This document shows positions 6,260 through 15,048 of a DNA stretch of 64,000 nucleotides, piece after piece. A program made the translations under genes and the position numbers. The DNA is from Myxococcus dinghuensis (GTDB lineage Bacteria; Myxococcota; Myxococcia; Myxococcales; Myxococcaceae). Numbering within the stretch: the first letter of the stretch is position 1; the number at the start of each line of letters is the position of its first letter. Below the pieces are notes generated by a model. It was not told where the DNA came from, searched no databases, and worked only from the letters and a program-made list of their open reading frames with translations. The DNA is taken from the NCBI RefSeq assembly GCF_024198235.1, contig NZ_JAKCFB010000025.1, forward strand, positions 62,001-126,000, in the 5' to 3' direction.

Positions 6260-7851
6260 GCGCCCGAGGCGCGCGCGTGCTCGGCGCGCTGCTCGTCCTG
6301 CTCTCCGTTTCGGTCGCGAGCGCGGAGAGCCGCTTCTCCATCAGTGTCGGACACGACCTGGGCCTGGACTCGGATGAGCCCCTGCGCTGGGCCCAGCAGG
6401 ACGCCGAGCGCATGGACGCGGTCTTCGGCCAGCTTGGCGGCGTGCCCGAGGACCGCCGCCTGCTCCTGCGTGGTGAGTCGGTTTCGAATCTCCGGTTGGG
6501 GCTGGCGCGGATGCGAGGCCGCATGGAGGAGGCTCGGCGCGCCGGAGAGCGCACGTTGCTGTTCTTCTACTTCTCGGGGCACGGAGACGAGGCCTCGCTG
6601 CGCGTGGGCGGCGAGGCGCTCCCGCTCGCGGAGTTGCAGCGGCTGCTGGCCGAGGTCCAGGCCACCGTCACCGTCGCCATGCTGGACGCCTGTCACAGTG
6701 GCGCGCTCGTGCGCGGCCGGTCCAAGGGGTTCAAGTCCGCGCCCGCCTTCGATATCTCCTTCCTCCGGCAGGTGGGGCCGGCGGGCCGCGTGTTCATCGC
6801 CTCCGCCGGGGCGCACGAGGTGGCGCAGGAGTCGGACAGCCTCCGGGGCTCGTTCTTCACGCACCACCTGATTTCGGGCCTGCGGGGCGCGGCGGACGTG
6901 GACGGCGATGGCCGCGTCTCGCTCACGGAAGCGTATGCCTACGTCTACCACCGCACGCTCGCGGGCTCGCATGCCTCCACGGCGGCGGTGCAGCACCCGG
7001 AGCTGTCCAGTCAGCTCGCGGGAGAAGGGGACTTGTTCCTCACCACGCTCTCACGGTCCCATGCGAGGCTCGAGCTCCCCGCCGGGGTGGGGGACAGCGT
7101 CGTGCTCGTGGACGAGCGCACGCTGCAGGTGATGGCGGAGGTGGCGCCCCGAGCCGAGGACCCGGTGAGCGTCGCGCTCCCCTCGGGCCGCTACCGCGTG
7201 CAGGTGCGGCGCGGCCCCCAGGTGCTCTATGGCAAGGTGTACCTGCCCTGGGGCGAGACGCAGCGCTTGAAGCCCGAGTCCTTGGAGGTGCGCACGTTGG
7301 CCCTGCATCAGCGAAAGGGCGCGCTCCTGGAGGCCAGCACCTGGCGCCTTCAAGCGGCGCTGGGCGCGGCGCGCTCTTCGACGCAACTGGGGGGCTGGGG
7401 GCCGCAGGTGGGCGTGCTGCTCGCGCGCGAGGGCACCGGAGGACTGGGGTTGTCCTTCCTCGGGGGCCTCACGCTAGGGGCCTCCCGGGGCTCCACGCCG
7501 GCGCAGAAGCTCCAGCAAGTGGAGTTGGGGCTGTGGAGTGGCCTGGGCCTGGCAGGCTCGGTGGGGCGCGTCTGGGTGGGAGGCCACGCGGGCGTCGGCG
7601 TGCTGGGGCTGGCCCAGCGCGCGACGAGCCCGGATGCGGAGCGGCGCCGCGAGCTGGGTTTGCCCGCGGGGCGGACTCGTACGGGCGCGGGAGTCGCTAT
7701 CTTCGCCACGCTCACCGCCGAGGTGCCGGTGAGCGCGAGCACGGGCCTCTTCGCCCGGCTGGGCGGCCATGTCGCGTTGATGCGCGAGGACGAAAAGCTC
7801 AGGACGCAATCCGCGCCACTCCTGATGCTCGGTTGCACCTGGGGGCTGTGA
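6256..7851 (+). CDS. Secreted caspase-family (C14) protease with C-terminal beta-barrel-like domain
   Basis: A 531-residue protein with a GTG start overlapping the upstream stop by 4 bp, so it begins MSARG with a signal peptide (about 1-23). The caspase p20 dyad is visible: His109 in YFSGHGDE and Cys146 in LDACHSGA. A Ca-binding-like DVDGDGRVSLTE lies at about 214-225. After about residue 265 comes a PEGA-like beta segment, and the last 170 residues are Gly-rich amphipathic strands resembling an outer-membrane barrel. It is likely the periplasmic or outer-membrane partner of the sigma/anti-sigma pair. Whether it triggers sigma release or is an output is not decidable from sequence. Confidence 0.85.
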   Translation: MSARGARVLGALLVLLSVSVASAESRFSISVGHDLGLDSDEPLRWAQQDAERMDAVFGQLGGVPEDRRLLLRGESVSNLRLGLARMRGRMEEARRAGERTLLFFYFSGHGDEASLRVGGEALPLAELQRLLAEVQATVTVAMLDACHSGALVRGRSKGFKSAPAFDISFLRQVGPAGRVFIASAGAHEVAQESDSLRGSFFTHHLISGLRGAADVDGDGRVSLTEAYAYVYHRTLAGSHASTAAVQHPELSSQLAGEGDLFLTTLSRSHARLELPAGVGDSVVLVDERTLQVMAEVAPRAEDPVSVALPSGRYRVQVRRGPQVLYGKVYLPWGETQRLKPESLEVRTLALHQRKGALLEASTWRLQAALGAARSSTQLGGWGPQVGVLLAREGTGGLGLSFLGGLTLGASRGSTPAQKLQQVELGLWSGLGLAGSVGRVWVGGHAGVGVLGLAQRATSPDAERRRELGLPAGRTRTGAGVAIFATLTAEVPVSASTGLFARLGGHVALMREDEKLRTQSAPLLMLGCTWGL

Positions 7852-8007
7852 AGTCCGGAGTCATGTCCCACGGCAATCTGCTCGCGCGTCTCCTTGCTCG
7901 CATCGACCCGGTGGCCCGCGCGCTCCCGAAGCAAGGCGCGCGTGTCTCCCGGCTGATGCCTGTCACGTGACATGGGATTGCTCCCGTGGACCGAGAGGAG
8001 AGCCAAC

Positions 8008-9000
8008 ATGACGACGATGGGACGCGGTTTCTGGAAGTGGGGACTGCTCACGCTGGCGCTTGCGGGTTGTGGAGGTGTCCTGGGGGACGAAGCCGAGGAC
8101 GAGCCCATGCTCACGCTCGAGGGCACGCTCCAACCCACCGCATCTTCATCCGAGCTGGGCAACGCCGACCGGCTGCGAGCCGCGCTCCTCTGGACCACCT
8201 GGCCCAAGGTCGTCGTGGACTGCATCGTCGAGGGAACGCCTCCGGGAAGCCTCGCCAACTGCCAGCGGCTGAGCCCCAAGTCGTCGTTCCACCACCCCGG
8301 GGTGGAGGTCGAGGTGAACGGCCGCTTCCCCAACACCTTCAGCATGCCCCTCCGTCGCCTGCCTGCGCCTGGGGCCCTGATGGGGGAGGAAGGCTCCTGG
8401 CTGGGCGTCGCCCAGGTGCTGGCCTACGTGGACGGCAACGGCAACAGGAAGTTCGACCGGGTCTCGAACGAGGCCACTTCCAGCACGGACATCGTCGTCG
8501 GGTTTCAGGAGGGCTACAGCGAAGACGCGACGGAGAACTCCAGCATCGTGTATCGCGAGGGCGCGCTCCACCCGATCTTCAACACGATGTTCCCGAACTG
8601 CCCGGAGGTGCCCCAGGGGTACTCCGTGCTGACGGTGCGTTACACGTCAACTTCCGAGGAGTGCTTCCTGACGACGCGCAAGGTGGACCTGAACATCATC
8701 CTGGAGTCGCGAGACTTCCTCCGGGAGCTCGCGTGTGCGCAGCCCAACTTCCCGGCCCTCATGGATACGGTGCGCGCCTCGACCCAAGGGCCGCCTCCCC
8801 CCGGGAGCACCCAGCACTGCGGCATGTACATCCATTCCGTGTCGCGCTTCGAGGAGGTGCTGTATGTGAACCCCCATCCGGAGCGCTTCTGCTCTACCGC
8901 GAACACGGTGGCGTATACGTTGCGCGACTACTGGGACGGCGCTTGGGATGACCGGGGCTCGCCGCCCTCCTGGTGGCCCTGCCCAGTGACCGCGCCCTGA
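8008..9000 (+). CDS. Hypothetical lipoprotein
   Basis: A 330-residue protein with a signal peptide ending in a lipobox (LALAGC, Cys about residue 20). The ATG at 8008 follows the ribosome site GAGAGGAG and is preferred to an in-frame ATG 36 bases upstream. The mature protein contains several cysteines, a DGNGNRKFDR stretch that resembles a calcium-binding loop, and no known catalytic motif. It lies 156 bp downstream of the caspase gene, so it may have its own promoter. No family recognised. Confidence 0.8.
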   Translation: MTTMGRGFWKWGLLTLALAGCGGVLGDEAEDEPMLTLEGTLQPTASSSELGNADRLRAALLWTTWPKVVVDCIVEGTPPGSLANCQRLSPKSSFHHPGVEVEVNGRFPNTFSMPLRRLPAPGALMGEEGSWLGVAQVLAYVDGNGNRKFDRVSNEATSSTDIVVGFQEGYSEDATENSSIVYREGALHPIFNTMFPNCPEVPQGYSVLTVRYTSTSEECFLTTRKVDLNIILESRDFLRELACAQPNFPALMDTVRASTQGPPPPGSTQHCGMYIHSVSRFEEVLYVNPHPERFCSTANTVAYTLRDYWDGAWDDRGSPPSWWPCPVTAP

Positions 9001-9077
9001 GGTGACGACCGCAGGGGGGGCGGTCAGATGCGCTGCCCCTCCTCCGCCCCAGGACTTCTTGAGACACCTCTCTGGGG

Positions 9078-9311
9078 ATGGCTTCCCCTCGGGAGGTGGA
9101 TGTGAAGAAGCAGGACAGGACAGCGGAGCGCGGTCGGTTCTCGGCGAAGCGGAAGAAGGAAGCCGTGCTCCGTCTACTCGAGGGCGAGGAACTCGACGCG
9201 CACGAGAGCCGGGATGCCTACGCAATCATGACCGAGCGCCCCCCCCGAATGACGCCCTGCGCGAACTCGTTCTCAGCTTCTCTAGAGACTGCGACGAACC
9301 GCTTTCGCTGA
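9078..9311 (+). mobile_element. IS3-type orfA remnant
   Basis: A 77-codon frame whose middle reads RFSAKRKKEAVLRLLEGEELDA, the first helix of IS3-family OrfA transposases (the typical form continues with a second helix LSRELGV). Here similarity collapses after that helix and the tail is unrelated. No OrfB and no terminal repeats are seen between 9001 and 9361; the rest of that stretch holds nothing recognisable. Confidence 0.6.
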
Positions 9312-9361
9312 GGTGAGAAGGAACTTCGCACGTATTGGGGCCGCGCTTCGAAGTGACGTCG

Positions 9362-10042
9362 TCAGGTGTCACGCGTGGCCCACCAGATGGCCGCGATGAG
9401 CGTGGTCACCAATGTTGCAGCCAAGAGCCCTCCCAATGACAGGGCCGCGGCGAGAACTGTGGCTGCTGATTTGAGTGCGACTCGCGCGACAGTGAGCGCG
9501 CCAAGACTGAGTGCCAACACTCCGACCAGCGACAGCACCCGTGCGATGGACCCTTCCTGTCGGATGGGAATGCCAGCGGCTTTCAATGCCTCGGTCAGGA
9601 CAACGCGTTCCGATTTCGGAAGAGGAACGTCGAAGAAGGCGGTCGGATCCCTCCGTGCGTCAAACCAGAATGCAGCCGCGAAGTTCTCGGTGCTGAGGAG
9701 GCGAAGGTAGCCAGGGCGGTCGATGGCGCGGAGGACGCGACGTGGTCCCTCGGAGGCGAAGGTTACGCGATCCCCTTCGAGGACGAGTTCTTGCTGGGAG
9801 GCTTCCATTGCCACTTGCCGCTGGCGGGAGACAATGGTGATGCATGCAAAGGCGAAGAACAGGCTCACCACGGTGAGCAGCGCCAGTGACGGAGCGATCG
9901 ACACCGTCAGGGCGCCGGACCCGAGAAGAAGCGGCAAGGAGACCAAGGCGAGCACGATCCGTCGATGCGCCAACGCACGAAAATGCCCGGCTTCAACTGC
10001 AAAGGTCTGTGGCGGCAGCGGGTCCGGCGTTTGTGCGACCAT
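9362..10042 (-). CDS. Hypothetical membrane protein
   Basis: A 226-residue protein with two transmembrane hairpins: about residues 30-75 (LALVSLPLLLGSGALTVS then LALLTVVSLFFAFACITI) and about 165-222. Between them is a hydrophilic PH-like region of about 90 residues (QQELVLEGDRVTF, then RAIDRPGYLRLLS). The ATG at 10042 is used because it precedes the first helix by a short charged segment; the frame is open upstream. Less GC-biased than its neighbours, which hints at recent acquisition. It faces away from the SUKH fragment at 10128. Function unknown. Confidence 0.65.
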   Translation of the reverse strand: MVAQTPDPLPPQTFAVEAGHFRALAHRRIVLALVSLPLLLGSGALTVSIAPSLALLTVVSLFFAFACITIVSRQRQVAMEASQQELVLEGDRVTFASEGPRRVLRAIDRPGYLRLLSTENFAAAFWFDARRDPTAFFDVPLPKSERVVLTEALKAAGIPIRQEGSIARVLSLVGVLALSLGALTVARVALKSAATVLAAALSLGGLLAATLVTTLIAAIWWATRDT

Positions 10043-10127
10043 GGTTTCTGTCCAACTCACCTCGAGAAGTGGGCATCTTAAACCAGGGCTGCATTGAGGA
10101 GCGGCAGGAAATGCGCTTCGGTTCGTA

Positions 10128-10421
10128 GTGCCGCGCTGGCCCGGTCCGTTGAAGGAGATTCGTCGGGGGCGCGTCCTCATCCTCGCGGACGACACCGACA
10201 AGGCAGGGCCACGGGATTGGTACGCGATCTGCGAGGTCCGGGAGAGCAACTACATCCTGCTCGATGTGAGCCACCAGGAGAACGGCCGCCATCCCATTCG
10301 CGACGGCTACCGCGAGATGTTTCCCGCCCCGGACCATTGCCCGCGGATCGCCGCTTCCTTCGCGGAGTTCCTGTCGGGGGCACTGCGCTCGAAAGGGCGC
10401 TGGTTCTGGCTACAGCCCTGA
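10128..10421 (+). pseudogene. C-terminal fragment of a SUKH (SMI1/KNR4) protein
   Basis: 97 codons resembling the C-terminal half of SMI1/KNR4-type proteins, with DWYAICEVRESNYILLDVS, then GYREMF and a final SFAEFLSGALRSKGRWFW. The family's N-terminal half (about 60-90 residues) is missing: the frame is closed by a TGA at 10095 and only a weak GTG at 10128 is available. SUKH proteins commonly act as immunity proteins against polymorphic toxins. No toxin gene is adjacent, so this is most simply a broken leftover immunity gene, though a short translated product cannot be excluded. Confidence 0.6.
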
Positions 10422-10519
10422 CGTCTGCCACACGCGGAGCCCCGCCGAGACGACGACACCGCCCGCGCCCGCGGTCGCTCCGGACGCAAGCGGTGTGCAC
10501 GTGAGACGCGAGGTGCTCC

Positions 10520-10819
10520 TCAGCCGCCGTGGATGCGCAGCCGCTTGCGCGGCCCACCCCGGTGCTTGATGGCCATCTCGCTGGGCGCCTTCTTCCGGCC
10601 GTTGAGCGAGGTGCCTCGTCGGTTGCTCTTGGGCTCGTGCAACTCCGCCGCGGGGCCGAGCGTCACCCGCTTCAACGCCTGCCGGCGCCGCAGCGCCGCG
10701 GCCTCGTCCCGGGGCAGCGTCTTGCGTCCCTTGGAGGCCTGCACGTTCGGCTGGGCCTCGTCCGCCGTCGCCACCCGCCGCTTGTTCTTCACACCCGCCA
10801 TTCTGGTCCGCACCGCCAT
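10520..10819 (-). CDS. Small basic protein of unknown function
   Basis: A 99-residue, very Lys/Arg-rich protein (MAVRTRMAGVKNKRR ... GGPRKRLRIHGG). A strong ribosome site (GGAAGGAGGG) precedes the ATG at 10819 on the minus strand, supporting that start over longer in-frame options. Composition suggests a nucleic-acid-binding protein, but no fold is recognisable. It lies 198 bp downstream of another minus-strand gene and may be co-transcribed with it. Confidence 0.65.
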   Translation of the reverse strand: MAVRTRMAGVKNKRRVATADEAQPNVQASKGRKTLPRDEAAALRRRQALKRVTLGPAAELHEPKSNRRGTSLNGRKKAPSEMAIKHRGGPRKRLRIHGG

Positions 10820-11017
10820 GATGCCCTCCTTCCTCGGTGAGGTAAGGACGGCGCCACGGCTTTTCCAACCCCCTCCAGGGAGGAGGACGGGGGCTTCGAG
10901 TCGCGCTCGCGCCTCGCTCGCCCGCTCCGTCTTCCCCCGAGGGGGAGGGCTCGTCCACGGGTCCAACCCGGGGGTTCGAGGCCCCGCTCCCCCCTCGAAG
11001 GGAAGCCCATCCACCGC

Positions 11018-11512
11018 CTACGTCGAGGAGCCCTTGCCCCGCCGGGGCGGCCGGGTGCTCGTCGTCGTCTCGGGCGGGAAGAGCCAGCCCTCCTCGCTCG
11101 CCGACGCCGTCGTCGTGCTGGCCGGCCGCGAGGACTCGCTCGACTCCAGGTGCTGCCCCCGGCAGCTCCGGCACCACGACTGCGGCCGGCGACCACTGGT
11201 CATCTGCCGGTAGCCGAAGTCCTGGTCCGTGGGGCCCACGTGGTTGCAGCGCGGGCAGCGGCTCAGCGACGTGACGCCAATCTCCTTGGCCTTCTGTCGG
11301 CCGTGCTCGACCACCAGCGCCAGGGCGGTGGCGAACCCGATGCGGCCCGGTGCGGCGACATGGAACGCGCGGGCGCGCTTGCGCGCTCCGCGACCGAGCA
11401 CGGGCATGACGTCCATCCCCCCGAGCAGGTTGCGCTGCTCGAGTACACGCGAGGAAGAGCTGTTCACGGTCGATCGGCTCACGAGACAACTTCTACAGAG
11501 GGGGTCTGACAT
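11018..11512 (-). CDS. Putative zinc-ribbon protein
   Basis: A 164-residue protein with two CxxC knuckles in the second half (RCPRCNHVG ... SWCRSCRGQH), a plausible four-Cys zinc ribbon, plus an extra CRSC at the N-terminus. The C-terminal 40 residues are Ser/Thr-rich and probably disordered. The central part (RIGFATALALVVEHGR) is a predicted helix. The start is placed at the MSDPLCRSC methionine. No family recognised; a DNA- or RNA-binding role is only suggested by the zinc ribbon and by the basic neighbour downstream. Confidence 0.55.
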   Translation of the reverse strand: MSDPLCRSCLVSRSTVNSSSSRVLEQRNLLGGMDVMPVLGRGARKRARAFHVAAPGRIGFATALALVVEHGRQKAKEIGVTSLSRCPRCNHVGPTDQDFGYRQMTSGRRPQSWCRSCRGQHLESSESSRPASTTTASASEEGWLFPPETTTSTRPPRRGKGSST

Positions 11513-11694
11513 GGCCGCGTCCCCCACCAGGCCCGCTCGCCCTCCGAGGAGGGGTACTGAACGAAAAGCCAGTGTTTTCGCGGATCTGCGCGGGGACCCT
11601 GCGGGGTGGGCACGCGAGCCCCCGTCCGGTCGGCCGCCGCTGAAGGGGAGGTGGGGCGCGCAGCCATGGAGTCCTCCGCTGGAGAGGAGGCCCC

Positions 11695-12135
11695 ATGTCC
11701 CGTCCCATCACCGAGCGCGAGCAGGCGGAGCACCGTGCCCAGCGACACGCCTCGCGCACGGGCGCCAGCTACGCGTCCTTCATCCGCCACCTGAGCGAGG
11801 TGGGGCGGCTGGAGCCGGCGTTGGCCGAGTGCGCGGCGGTGGCCGTGCCGTGCGCCCTGGCGCGGCGCATCCATCCGTCCGAGGCGAAGGACCTGGAGGC
11901 GCGGTTGCCGCGCAAGCTGGTGGAGTTCCTGCCCCCGCCCGAGCAGCGCGCGCATCGCCCCCGGCGCTTCGGCCGCGAGGCGCTCCTCGAGGCGGTGGCG
12001 GAGGGCCTGTCGCTCCCGCTGGAGCGCGCGGAGCCGGTCGTGCGCGCGGTGTTCCACGCGATGCGCGACCTCATCTCCGAGGGAGGGGCGGACGACGTCG
12101 CCACCCACCTGCCCCCGGACCGCCAGGCGCTCTGA
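11695..12135 (+). CDS. DUF2267 domain-containing protein
   Basis: A 146-residue protein matching the DUF2267 pattern: two helical repeats with conserved LPRKLVEFLPPPEQR and, in the second half, VRAVFHAMRDLISEGGADDVATHLP. The family is cytoplasmic and of unknown function. The ATG follows the ribosome site GAGAGGAGG, part of which (GGAGG, 11686-11690) can pair with CCTCC at 11673-11677, so translation might be modulated by this small hairpin. Confidence 0.85.
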   Translation: MSRPITEREQAEHRAQRHASRTGASYASFIRHLSEVGRLEPALAECAAVAVPCALARRIHPSEAKDLEARLPRKLVEFLPPPEQRAHRPRRFGREALLEAVAEGLSLPLERAEPVVRAVFHAMRDLISEGGADDVATHLPPDRQAL

Positions 12136-12309
12136 CGGCTCACCCAGTCGCCCTGGCGCGACGGGCGCCACCCCGGAGGCGGCCACCACACCGCGACGTC
12201 GGGCCCGGCGCGCCTTGCCACCAGGCCGCCCACCCGGGGCGTTCAGGCGGCGCGACGGTGGGGCCTCGCCCCGCGCCGTGGCGGGCCCTCGCCGCGCGGA
12301 CGCGGGGCG

Positions 12310-13812
12310 CTACTCGGCGTCGTCCGCCATGCCGCCCCCGCTGTCCGCGGCGGGGAAGACGGGCGTGCCGCCGGGCAGGCTCGGGTCGTGCGGCAGGCTG
12401 CCGCGCGGGCTGCGCAGATAGACGAACGGCGTGGCGAACAGGAAGTTGGAGACGCGCGACGTGTAGATGTCCGCGTAGCGCTCCACCTGTCGGGCCAGGT
12501 GGCTCTTGTCGTTGCCGGCGCGGGTGAGCAGCCCCCAGATGGGGTTGGACAGCTCCGTGGCGGCGCGGGCCATGGGGCCCAGCTCCGCGTCGAGCCCCTC
12601 CAATGACTCACGCAGCTCCGCCAGGCGGGTCACCAGCTCCGCCTCCGGAGGCGTGTCCAGGCGAGGCCCGTAGTTGGCGCGCCGCCGCTGCAACTCCAAC
12701 CGCAGTTGGCAGCTCTCCCACTCCATGCGCTCCTTGAGCACCATGCGCTCGGCGAGCCGGGCCTCCGTGGGGCGGAAGGCGGCGATGGCGCGCACCTCGT
12801 CCTCCAGCTCGCGGAGGATGAGCGCCGTGCGCCAGCGCAGCGCGCTCTTCGACACGTGCACGTCGCCGAACATGTGGTCGCCGACGTAGAGCACCTCGTC
12901 GCCGCTGACGCCCAGGTGCCGCTCCAGCTCCACCGCGCTGCCGCCGAAGTACGGCGTGCCCGCCTTGAACGGGCCGGAGTGCGGACGCAGGAGCGCCTCG
13001 CCGTTGGTCTCCACCACCTCGAACAGCGCCGAGCGCGAGGTGAAGAACTCCGGCTTGCGCGCGGACACGATGACCACGTCGAACAACTGCCGCCACGTCA
13101 TGCCGTCCGGCAGGTGCCGGTCGAAGGCGAAGTGCATCATGGGCTCGGTGTAGGCCCACTCGCTGTTGGTGATGAGCAGCAGCTTCTTGCCCGCGTTGCG
13201 CTGGTCGAGCAGCGCCAGCGGCGTCTCCGGGTCGTCCAGCACGTAGCGCTCCGGGTCGGCGATGATCTCCGCCTTGAGCCGGCCCTGCATGTGCGTGGCG
13301 TCCAGGTTCTTGCGCACGTGCTCGTAGAGGTCCGCGTAGCCCATGGGGCCGGGCAGCACGCCCGCGTCGAGCCGGTCCACCAACTGCGCGTAGATGCACG
13401 CCTCCGACAACGAGAAGAGCGTGTTGAGGAACACCCAGCGACGCTCGTGCAGGTCGATGACGGTGTGGGCGTACTCGTCGCGCTGCGCCTCGAACTCCAT
13501 GGGGCGCGTGCCGTGCAGCGCCTTCTTCACGAAGCCGAAGCGGTTGGCCTTGAGCAGGTTGCCCTTCTCCGTGTCGATGATGAGGCCCCGGATGGCGAGC
13601 GCCGGGTCGAACTGGAGCTCTCCCACGGGCCAGCCCTGCTCCACCAGCCGGTCACGGATGTGCTCGTACGCGCGACGCTCCCACGCCTCCACGCGGTAGT
13701 GGATGAGCGTGTAGTCCATGTCGTAACCCACGGCCTTGATGGCCCGCAGGTTGAGGGTGCGGTTGCAGAACAGGCCCCGCTCGGGCGGGGGACCGGAGAA
13801 TGGCGGACGCAT
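12310..13812 (-). CDS. HAD-superfamily IG 5'-nucleotidase
   Basis: A 500-residue member of the cytosolic purine 5'-nucleotidase-like HAD-IG family, which dephosphorylates nucleoside monophosphates. HAD motifs are complete: motif I DMDYT (Asp31 nucleophile, Asp33), motif II LLLITNSE (211-218), the Lys of motif III in ARKPEFF (Lys253) and motif IV GDHMFGD (311-317). Length is usual for the family. The start at 13812 gives MRPPFSGPPPERGLF just before motif I; an in-frame upstream extension is unlike the family. It is monocistronic, with a 206-bp divergent region before the lipoprotein at 14019. Confidence 0.9.
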   Translation of the reverse strand: MRPPFSGPPPERGLFCNRTLNLRAIKAVGYDMDYTLIHYRVEAWERRAYEHIRDRLVEQGWPVGELQFDPALAIRGLIIDTEKGNLLKANRFGFVKKALHGTRPMEFEAQRDEYAHTVIDLHERRWVFLNTLFSLSEACIYAQLVDRLDAGVLPGPMGYADLYEHVRKNLDATHMQGRLKAEIIADPERYVLDDPETPLALLDQRNAGKKLLLITNSEWAYTEPMMHFAFDRHLPDGMTWRQLFDVVIVSARKPEFFTSRSALFEVVETNGEALLRPHSGPFKAGTPYFGGSAVELERHLGVSGDEVLYVGDHMFGDVHVSKSALRWRTALILRELEDEVRAIAAFRPTEARLAERMVLKERMEWESCQLRLELQRRRANYGPRLDTPPEAELVTRLAELRESLEGLDAELGPMARAATELSNPIWGLLTRAGNDKSHLARQVERYADIYTSRVSNFLFATPFVYLRSPRGSLPHDPSLPGGTPVFPAADSGGGMADDAE

Positions 13813-14018
13813 AGGGCCCCTGGCTTGCCCCGTCCCGCGCCAAAAGTCGATGCCCCTGTGCGGGCACGTCACCCGTTGCGCGCGGTGTCTCCAGACCCGG
13901 GCCCCGCGGTGCCACCCGACTGTGGCCTGGTGACACCTCCACGACACCGATTGTCCGAAGTCCTGCTCTTCTGGACTAGGGTGCGCACCCCATCAACCTG
14001 GAAAACGAGGTTCCAAAC

Positions 14019-14651
14019 ATGACGATGTCCTGGATGGTCCGTGGTCTGCTGGTCGGCGCGCTCTTCGTGGTGGGTTGCAGGCATGCGTCTCCCACCCCCA
14101 CCGGCCAGGAGCCGACGACGCCGGTCGCGCTGACGTGCGACGCGGCGCAGGAGGCCATCTCCAAGGAGGCCGACCAGCGCGCCACCCCGTGGAGCATCGC
14201 GCAGCACCTGACGAAGAACTTCCCGGACGGGAAGGTGTCGTGGCTGATGAAGGAGGCGCAGTACCAGCAGTACGTGGTGCAGGCGGGGGCGAAGAACTTC
14301 GGCCGTTGCAACGACAGCGCCTGCTATCTGTTCGCCGCGCCCTCGGGCGTCATCCACGACGCGGTGAAGAAGGCGACGACGGGCGCCACGCACGACCCGG
14401 CGGTGCTGGGCCAGGCGCTGGGGCTGCCGGCGAAGAACTTCGAGGGGCCGCTGCGGATGATGACCCTGGACCTGAGCGCCGCGGGCGCGTGCGCGCGCCT
14501 GCCCGTGGACAACGACCCGGGCGTCTGGAAGTGTCAGAGCGAGCAGGACACGGACTGCTTCAAGTTCGGCGGCTACACCTCCGGCGGCGTGCCGGAGATC
14601 ATGGTCATCAACGCGCCGGTGCCCCAGGCGGCGGTGGCGGAGATTCCGTAG
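14019..14651 (+). CDS. Hypothetical lipoprotein
   Basis: A 210-residue protein with a lipoprotein signal (GALFVVGC, Cys about residue 20). The mature part has four further cysteines, paired-looking (RCNDSAC, ACARL ... KCQSEQDTDC), and no known catalytic motif. The start ATG is in AT-richer DNA after GAGG. It is followed after 39 bp by another small gene on the same strand. No family recognised. Confidence 0.8.
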   Translation: MTMSWMVRGLLVGALFVVGCRHASPTPTGQEPTTPVALTCDAAQEAISKEADQRATPWSIAQHLTKNFPDGKVSWLMKEAQYQQYVVQAGAKNFGRCNDSACYLFAAPSGVIHDAVKKATTGATHDPAVLGQALGLPAKNFEGPLRMMTLDLSAAGACARLPVDNDPGVWKCQSEQDTDCFKFGGYTSGGVPEIMVINAPVPQAAVAEIP

Positions 14652-14690
14652 TCGGTGGTTCCCCTCCGCCTCGCGCGGGAGGCAGGTCGC

Positions 14691-14933
14691 ATGGGTGGCG
14701 AGCAGGTCCTGTATGTCAGCCCGCTGCTCTACCGCGTGCTGCGCGAGGCGGACGGAGCGCTGGTCCTCGAGGTCGTCGTGGGCGGCATCGCGATGAGCGC
14801 GGTGCGCGTGCGGCTCACCTCGGAAGAGGCGGAGGCCTACGCCCGCGAGGGCCAGGTCTTCTCCGACCGGCTCGCGAAGGAGGTCATGGCCCGGCCGTCG
14901 TTCGACGGGCGGGCCTACGACGCACCGGATTGA
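14691..14933 (+). CDS. Small protein of unknown function
   Basis: An 80-residue protein. The ATG at 14691 follows a good ribosome site (GGGAGGCAGG) and is preferred to an in-frame GTG at 14655. The sequence folds plausibly as a small beta-rich domain (EQVLYVSPLLYRVL, LVLEVVVGGIAM, VRVRLTSEEAEAY), with no signal peptide. It lies 116 bp upstream of the PLP-enzyme gene and may be expressed from the preceding lipoprotein promoter. Confidence 0.65.
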   Translation: MGGEQVLYVSPLLYRVLREADGALVLEVVVGGIAMSAVRVRLTSEEAEAYAREGQVFSDRLAKEVMARPSFDGRAYDAPD

Positions 14934-15048
14934 GGGCGGGGCGCGGGGCCGGATGTCGGCTCGTCAACCCGAGGGTGCCCTCCGGGGGCATGTCCCGGGG
15001 GCGGTCTCGGGTGCACGGTGGCCGACCCACCCGCAGCCGGAGCGCCCC

